From contig OX422188.1 of NCBI GenBank assembly GCA_949130485.1, positions 3,286,222-3,350,221 of the forward strand: a stretch of DNA of 64,000 nt. Reading direction: 5' to 3'. Under the pieces are notes generated by a model. It was given only the letters and a program-made list of their open reading frames with translations, did not search any database and was not told the DNA's origin. The translations under genes and the position numbers were made by a program. The DNA is from Agelas oroides (lineage: Eukaryota; Porifera; Demospongiae; Agelasida; Agelasidae). This document shows, one piece after another, positions 25,301-34,300 of this stretch; position 1 is the first letter of the stretch, and the number at the start of each line of letters is the position of its first letter.

Positions 25301-28300
25301 GTTTATGGAAAGAAACATGAAATATATTTATATCTCGAGAACTACTCAACGCACAAACACCGGACAAATACCAGCATGTAGCCAAGAGCCTGTAGATTCT
25401 ACTGATGCTAATATGGTGGAGACTTCAACTTGTTTGGAGACAACACAGCAAGAAATGACAAATTTCACCGTCCAATATCGATCGAATCGGACTGGTCCAT
25501 GTTCAGCTGCACCCCTGAGTGTTCAAAGCAGCTACCGCTACCAAAATATATTGCGAATTGGGGAGGTCTTGGGGCATCGTATCGATGCTAAAATCTCTCC
25601 AAAAGCAGCTTCAGAGAAGGCACAAACAACAGTGTCTGAAAATACATACACTTTTCCGAATATTGATGTTTTTCGGACGGCCATTTTATCGCTTCTAGCG
25701 CCAACAGGAAACAATGCGCGGGCGTCATTTTTGGTACACCAGGTACCACGTACCTCAGCTACAGTCTTGTGGTATCGCCGAATGTTTACGCAGTTTTCCC
25801 TCCGCGTTTGAGTTTCCGAATATACCTGTCGTCCGATGATTGCTAACTTACTCTATATAGCCTCCTTTGAAGTTGTGCATTGCTTAGCATCAAGTTATCT
25901 GCCTCAAAGAAGTGTGTTTTTGTTTCTTTTTTCATAGTATTGGCTCTTGTACTGTCGAATACTGCTGGATGTGCTCTCATGGCCTACTATGGACAGTTCC
26001 TTTACATTCAAGTGAGTTGAGGCTTTACTGTTGCCAATCTTGCCCCCTTAAATATACAATGGATTAGCTTTCTCCGAGGCCTTTCCCACCTTCAAATTTT
26101 GATCACTTGCAGTATGCAAAAATGTACTGATAAAACCTGAGTTTCCTATCATGTAATTCGCATCACAAGTCTTCCATGCATAGCCAAGCTATGGGAAAGA
26201 CTGACCTTGCATTCTGTATCAGCCACAGAAACAGGATAAGCATTGCCAGAAATTTGAATAGCGCAGCGGTCACAACGTTATTTCCGTAGCATACAGAGTT
26301 ATAAGTAAAACACTGAAGTTTACGTTGTACCGGCCAGTCGGGCAGAGGACATCAAAAATAAGTGGACTTCATCAGTAACCAATAAAAAATGAACTGCAAA
26401 AGTGTTTATTTTTACTTCAGCAAATTTGAAATGTCAAGTTTATGTCACTTCAGTGTGTGCATGGACATAGTAATATTATCAGGAATGGTAAATTCTGTGA
26501 CCTTTAGGAGGCAGCACTGTAGATATCTGTGGCTAGTTGAGAGATAGTAGAAGGTGAATATAACATTAACAACACATTTACGGACAATGTACACATCTTT
26601 ACTTTTGTCAGAGTTTAAGCTGCCATAGGCTCCTGTAGTAAAACATGAAGTACATATAACTGAACTGTAACAGATATTTCCAAAAGGTGCAAAATCCGTA
26701 TCAATGCAATGTGCCAACAGAAAACCATGTCAAGCATACAGAACATAGCCAAGCTTGAAGATATAGCTCTGAAGGGTTGCTGAGCAGTGACAATTTAGCT
26801 AAAAGCCATGTGTGTATTTGCAATGCTTTGCTTCACACCTACACTTCGGCAGTTATGGTCAAACTTGAGTACGTTTTAAAGTAGGTCTTGCTTTTCCGCT
26901 GGAGTTTGTCTTGTTTCCCTATAGTATTTGTCTAACTTCTCTGTAGCTGAAGATCTAATAAGCCTCTGCGTCTAGAACCCGTGGCATTATACCTGTGCTG
27001 CACATGTAATAAGAAACCCCAGGCCTCCTTCATTTTTCCACAGATTGCACACTTCTGTAACCAGAATAAGAAACATCTCACAAGACTTTTCTGTATTGCA
27101 CTGTCCTTAACATGGGACTCAATCATAATTTTGGCTTGCACATCATGATATTTAATACGAGCAAATGGGAATAGCTATTGGATCCATGGAGCACCAGGTA
27201 CTGTCTACACACTCTGTGTGGATGTATAATTTTACCAAGCAAATACTTGGTTCGTGTTCCTCTACAAGTATATACCTATTTGGATCATCCTATAAACTCT
27301 TATTCGGATCTGTTATATTACAAAGACGGGCATAAAAAAAAATGTTAACCCATGCTCTTTTATGATATTTGTGTAATTACAAATGACTAACATAATATTA
27401 TGTTTACATTGACCCCATAGTGGTTTTGAGGTTACGGGCTAGTAATTGCTCATTAATATTAAAAATATTACCTTCCTTTTCTCCGTGCAGGATCCAGGCA
27501 TGCATGTGTTTAACTTTACCGCTAAACAAGTTGCATTAGCCTGTAACAGCTGTGCTGGTTAAGTGGGCGGAGCAGGCAATTTGATAGCAGTGCCTGTGGT
27601 TAACAGTCCGCATACTTTGGCATCAGTTATTTCCTGTTGGATGAACATCTTACCGTATATTACACTGTATTCGAATTCTACGCTGAGGCGACTTACCGTT
27701 TGTGAGATACAGCTAGATTTAGTCGCTTGGTCAGTCGAAAACCACCTGGGTTTTGGATAGAAACGCGTGTCACTCACTTCAGCTGGCACACAGCGACGAA
27801 GTTGCTCCGAGCCGCCCTCAAGTAAGTTGAGTATTACCTGTAAGTGTTGAAAAGTTGTGCCTACAATTCTCTCAGAAGACAAAGTCTGACGCCAAAAGTC
27901 ACGAACTTTGTTGTTGCCGCTCGCCTTAGTACGTTGTACATAACAATTAATACTATACTGGTTAAAAGGTACTCATAGTACTGTTATGTGTCACTTCTAT
28001 TGCGTGCTGTAACTGGTTCCTGCACAGAGAAAATGAAGGTAATATGTTTATGAATATTAATGAGCAAACTGTATCTTGTAACCGGCATGTTTCACGCAAG
28101 CTTTTGATTACTACTTTTAATATGTGCTTGCAAGCTGTCATATTTATCAATGATGGTCAGAAACTAGATTTAATTTATTTTGTCATACATCAAGTCTAAG
28201 CCACACTAGTCTATCAAACTAGAACAATTTCCTCAATCACCAGAAATTGGGACCCGCCCTCAATTTCTGGCAAGTGAGAGAAATCAACTCTAGCTCAATG

Positions 28301-31300
28301 GACTAAAACCACACCCCAAGACGCTCACAGAACCTAGAGTTTAGTGCTAGATTTTACTTAACCACTCACACCCCAAACCACCTTCCTTGCTAGAAATGAA
28401 GCTTGTACAAAATGAAAGTAGGATTTTCTAAGTTAGCTAAGTTAGCCCTTTAGTGCAACTACAGCAAGAATTGTGCTACCTATTGTCAACCAAAGCAATT
28501 TTTCTAGCCAAGCCCAGCAGCCATCACGTTTTAAACCACCACTGTTGATCTTTTTTTTCTATAATAGCTGAGAAATCTGTGTCGCCATCATTTTCCTCAT
28601 ACATATTTCCTTTTTTCCTTGAATAAGTTGTTTCTTCAGTAGATATGGTCCTTTCTCCACTTATAGGCTTCAGCATATTATGCTGGCATTAATTAGAGCT
28701 TAAACATTGCTGTCAGGCATCGAGCATAAAGCAAGCATTTTCAGGAATTGTTTATGTCATGAAAACAGTGCAGCTTGCATGCTATGGAATCATCTCCAGT
28801 GTAACTGGCAGTGTTGTTGAATCTGCTGATTGTAATTTGAGCTGTTGCATGGAATCAAGTTGCTAAGTCACACTTCAAGCACCAAAGTGATCTGAAATAG
28901 TGTCAAGAGTCAGCTGACTTCTTTATTTTCGGAAAAAAAACTGGCTTGAAAGACTAGGTCTAAATGATCCACTCTTTCCTGAATCTGTGAAAGCAATTGC
29001 TGGACTACAAAAGTAGCCTTATTCCCAGGCCTCCCCTGTTCTTCAGTTTGCATTTATTATAATACTTGGAAACAGAACAGGGGAAAAAAATAGGGAAGGC
29101 CTGGGTACACCTATCACCTGAATGACGTCTGGTGGATGCGAGGTGGATGTAGGGGGGGGAGGGAGCCACATTGAAATACCGTAGTGTCCCGCTAATACGC
29201 CCCCTTCGAAAATACGCCCCCCCCCTCTTTTCCGCCAAAGTTCCTGCACAGGGTAGTTTGACTCGTTATAACGCCCCCCGGTGAGCGTCTTCTGGAACAT
29301 CAAAACTACACGTGCTTACTATACGTTGCAAGTGCGTTCAGTAAGACTATAGTAGTCGGTGAATCTTTTGTAAGTTTTGTGGCTTTTAGAAAAGCCGGTT
29401 AGATGTTCCAAGTTTTAAGCTGCTAGTTTAGCAAACAGGTTTATCAGTCTGTCAAGGTGTTTTTGTTTCCCTCTGAAGATCTACACGCACGGAACCACGA
29501 GTCCTTTCCCATCAACTTCAGAACGTCTTCTGTCACCATTGACGATGCAAGTCATCTCGCTGCCACTCTTGTGCAAGAAATACCAGCAGACTCTGGAAAT
29601 TTCCCGTGGTACATGACCGACAGTGTTGCCATTCTTGAGGACAGCTACAGCGAAGTCGTCGTGAATGTTATTGACCTCGCGTTGAACTGGCAGCTCTTCT
29701 CCGATGTAGGGAGACCACGCAGCTTTGTAAACGTGATGTCCGCGAACAGTACTCTCGATCCTGAAAGTCGTCGCCATAGTTAGTTGGAAGTGTCCTAATT
29801 GCGTACATAGCACTTGCGTAAAATATTTTGGGGGGGGCTTATAGTCGAGGCTAATTGCATCCTCGAATATAAGCCCCCCCCCCCCCACTTTAGGCGGGAT
29901 GTAGTGTACAAAATGGGGGGGCGTATTAACGGGACACTACGGTAACATACTAGACTTCATCATCGAGCACTCCAACGATAGCCAGGACCTCAGACATTCA
30001 CGAGATCAACAGTACTTGACTTTCATCGGTAAGAAACTTGCTCTATCATTTATTGCACATGAGTTTGTAGATGGACACTGCCCCCCCCCCCCCCTACGTC
30101 CACCTTGCGTCCACCTCGCGTCCACCTGACGTCATTCACATGATAGGTGTTCCCAGGCCTTCCCTGTTTTTTGCCACTCTTCCACTTTCGTGTATTATAC
30201 TGAATGCAAACCAATAAACGGGGGAGGCCTGGGAACGAGGCTACTACAAAAGCATAATGAAATGGTTTCAAAAGCATAATAAAACCATTTCATAAGCAGT
30301 GAAGCATAGGATAAATATGATAATGAGGAGCATAATACGCAGTTACATCTCTGGAGAAGTTCTTGTTAATGTTGGCCACTTTTCTGCTTACCTATGGTCT
30401 CTGATAACATATATCCTACTGCACCCTTGTATCCTAGGTAACAGGGGTGGGTTAAAAGTGATAACCCCCTCTCATAAACCCCTTTTTGTGTGCTTTTAAT
30501 TGATATTTACAAGATTACTTGTATACAGTAAACAATTAAATGTAAAATACATGCATGCAGAAGCAACATAATACAGCATTCATCATAGTAGTTTTAATAG
30601 AAGTCTGCAGAAGTCCACATAACTGGTGTAGTGTTTTCAGGGGATAAAAGTCAATTCGACTTTCGCATTTCTAGCACGAACCTAGAAATGTACATGCGTG
30701 TTGAGCATAGCCTGGTCGTTGGGTCATTGGGGTGCTTTTCACTCTTGGCTATCTAAGTTCATCCAAGCAGCAAAATTGGTTAAAGCCCACCTTGCACACT
30801 TGTCAGTACCGGCTGGAACTACACCCTTCGAAAGCGCAGCGAGTTCATCATCGTCAACGAAGCGTTCGCAGTTCGTTTGGGTAGAGGCATTGTCGTGAGA
30901 TTGAGGGTGTGGCAACTCCATCAGCTGGTTGGGCGTGGTCATATTAGCAGCCGTACTGCTGGCTTTACATCGATCCAGGGCAGTCAGTCTAGTCGTACAT
31001 GCCGAGACAAAAGTTAGAACGACAAGCCATTGCTTTAAGTTGTTGCTAGCTAGGTTGAATGCAGTATCTATGGATGACGTATGGCGCATTGACCAATGAG
31101 GTAGAATATATAACAGATATACCATGCATGGTTGCTAGGGATTTATCGTTCGAAAACCACACCCTCTCTCTCGGGCTTCACCCTCAGGTTCGGGGTGGTT
31201 TCCGATGATAAATCCCTGCATCCATGTTACAACAGTTACTATTACTTCCTGTTCAAAGACTCTGCATGTTAGCTGAAAACGAAACTGTTGTAAGTTGACA

Positions 31301-34300
31301 CAAAAAAATTATGTCATTCCTCTCCTATAGTTAGCAGCAGCAACTTAACACTAGCTTCAATTCCAATATACAAGTGCCTGCTGTTTTGTAACACGCTGCT
31401 ACTGTTTATTTATTCACTCACACAATTGTTTCATGAAGCACATTACATGTAATTGTTTAAGCAGGAAGTGTGATGTCTGGTGAGACAGTGACCTAACATG
31501 TAAGCAAAGTGTTTGCTATCCTGCTTTTGGAGGTTAGTCAACCTGTTAGTCAATGGACACTTTTGCATAGTGAAAGTGATCAAAGACTGGGGACAGAAAT
31601 GACCTGACAATGAGGCTAGATAACATTATGTGTCATGTTAGAGGTTGGTTGGTACTTTGGCTGCTACTGTACTCTTCTAAACTGCAGTTTCATCTCAGTG
31701 TGGGCATTATAGGAGTCATCTACTTTGCCATGCTAGTAGCATTTGCAGGGGGCACCATACCTTATGGACTACTAACTGATAAACTGGTGAGATATGCTTA
31801 TATGATGCATCAGTAACAGAGAAAGGCTTGCAAGTAAGGCTGCAGCAAATGGACACTTATCAGCGTGTGGAGGAGAGAGATGCCAGGCTGCATGCTAAGC
31901 CTCACCAGGTTACGCTTGATGTTCTGTGCTGTTGCAGCTTACTCAGGCTCGCCTCACTATGCCATGCATTTTCCTTGCAATCATCTAATTCCACCTTCCA
32001 CCATGCCCACCACCCACAGAGGATACCGCGATGTCTGATCATAGCTGGTCTGGTGGTCACTTTCATTGGATTTGAGTTCATTGGTCCACCAAAGTTCGTC
32101 ACCACACCGTAAATGCGCTCATATCTAATTTCTGTCCAAGACATATAATGTAGTTATTTTCCAGTATGGGTAGGAATGTGTTTGCAACTTAAACGTGACA
32201 CTGAGTAGATTATAATATTATGCTCACAAAAGTGGATACTTTTCACTCATTTACCAATGAAAATGTTTGGAACTTTATACCGTTATACGGTGTTGTCACT
32301 TATACCATATGTTAGCTATATCCCTTATATACGAAGTAAGCGACCAAAACTTGGATACCACCATTAATATAAGTGTCCCATTGAAAGTGTTGTTTACAAG
32401 AAAACGGTGTGAAATCTTGCATGATTCGCACATGATGGTTCCTTGTCGCATCTACATAGTAGCTGCATTCTCCAGATGGAGCAGCCAGAGTGCAAAGCAG
32501 CATGAACTCAAACTTCCTGTAACCTTCTAGCTGTGGAGTATGTACCTTGTCCATTCTATGCTCTGTTCAAGCTGCTGCCACACCACTCAGTTGAGGTAAA
32601 ATGACACGGACATCCGTATATTTCGCCGTTTCATCCATGGCAAGGATTGTTTCTGTACAGATTTTAGTAATATAAGTGGAGATGTTTTGTAGGCGAATGT
32701 GGGGCGAGCGTGAGCAAGCTGTACACTGTTGTATAGCTAAGACTTTATCAGTGAAGTATCAGAACACAGTACACAGGCCGTGGCATGTAGCTGAACAAAG
32801 TTTGTAACTTCACTGTCTACAAAAGTGCTTAATAGCTTAGAGAAAATAATTACAGAGAATAGCTTGTCACAGTTACCCAGAGTAGCTGCTTTAATAGGTT
32901 GGACTAATAGTTCCATTGTATAGTAACACTCCATGGAGTGGTACCATAAAGTGGGACATACAATGGAACTAAATTAGTAAACCAGCTAATCTGGCTAACT
33001 GTAGGCTACGTCTAAACACAGCCTGGCTCGTCCTGCATAGTCCATACTTGAGGCATCTTAGAGAAATAGCAGATGAGATTCACAGAATCTCTGCCACATT
33101 CTGCTTTCAGTCTGTCTAGTCAACCTCCGCATAAAGAAGTCATATCTACCCTTGACGTCATGCATGTGATAAAATGTACCAGGCTCTCCCCCCTCCTTAG
33201 TGGGGAGAGCCTGGGAACGAGGCTATGCTCACACACCTACAGTCAACATAATGACGCCATAAATTTCCACCACGGTTCATTTTTTCGTGGTTTCTCTATT
33301 TTCCCAGAAGCAGGTCAGTCCGCGAAAATCACGAAAGTTTTCACCCATCGAAAAAGTTTCCGCTATGTGGTAACTGTCAGAAACATTCATTTTGGGTGCC
33401 AATTCCTGTTCACTCTCTGATGCAACTCTTATTGCACTGTTGGGGAGCTACAAAACCCTACTTGTACATGCCTGATATTCGTCGCCATAGCTTGCTTGGG
33501 CACTTAGGGGTGTTGCTGAAATGTTGAGAGGGTCGTTCCCTCAATGATCGGACAGTAAATGTGCATATTTTTTCACTGTTGACACCACAGCTACCCATTA
33601 CGCCTACGATGCTGGCATCATTGAAATGTGCAGGTCCTTGAGCTACAATTGTTCTTGGTTCATACATTTCAGAAGGTGGTAGCACTCCGTAACTAGGCCT
33701 GCATGAACACAGAAAAAAACAGCTGTAGCTTAAGAACCACACAACACATAAAGATGAGATTTTTGCTGTTACATTGGCAAGAATTTACACATTCCAATGA
33801 TACAAGTATCGCAAGCATGGTAAGTAGTTGGAAATATCAACAGTGAAAAACTTTTAAAAAGTTACTGTCTGATCGCTGATGGAGGGAGTGACCCTCTCAC
33901 ATTTCAGCAATACCCCTCAGCACCTAAACACGCTACAGTGACAAATATCAGGCATGCAGAAGCAGGGTCTTGTAGCTTCCCAACAGTGCAGAACTTTTAC
34001 TGAGAGTTTCTTCAGCGAGGGAATAGGAAGCGGCATCCGAAAATACATGATTCATAGCCAATTATCAAATGTTTCGGATGGTTACATTAATCATATCTAG
34101 CACAAGCAGGAATTGACACTCAAGCTCTATTTTTCAGTTGTCAGATACGGTGTACTTTTCTTCTGACGCAGTGCACATGACTTATAGTACCTTACACTTA
34201 GTCTCCGTTTATATGGTTAAACCAAGTATCTGCATGGCTTAGTTCTCCATGTACAATTAAGCATCTGACTGTTGGTGGTGTCTAAGTATTGATCACTTAC

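Larger units (their letters stand above)
29014..30243. mobile_element. Mutator-like MITE, TAGCCT(T/C)(A/G)TTCCCAGGCC family, perfect 9-bp target duplication, interrupted
   Basis: The left end TAGCCTTATTCCCAGGCCTC and right end GGCCTGGGAACGAGGCTA are inverted. The nine flanking bases CTACAAAAG are identical on both sides (29005-29013 and 30244-30252). Its arms (about 29014-29160 and 30088-30243) share a TGACGT(C) region and CCACCT repeats with the element at 3955. The 768-bp TACCGTAGTG element is inserted in its middle. Confidence 0.9.
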
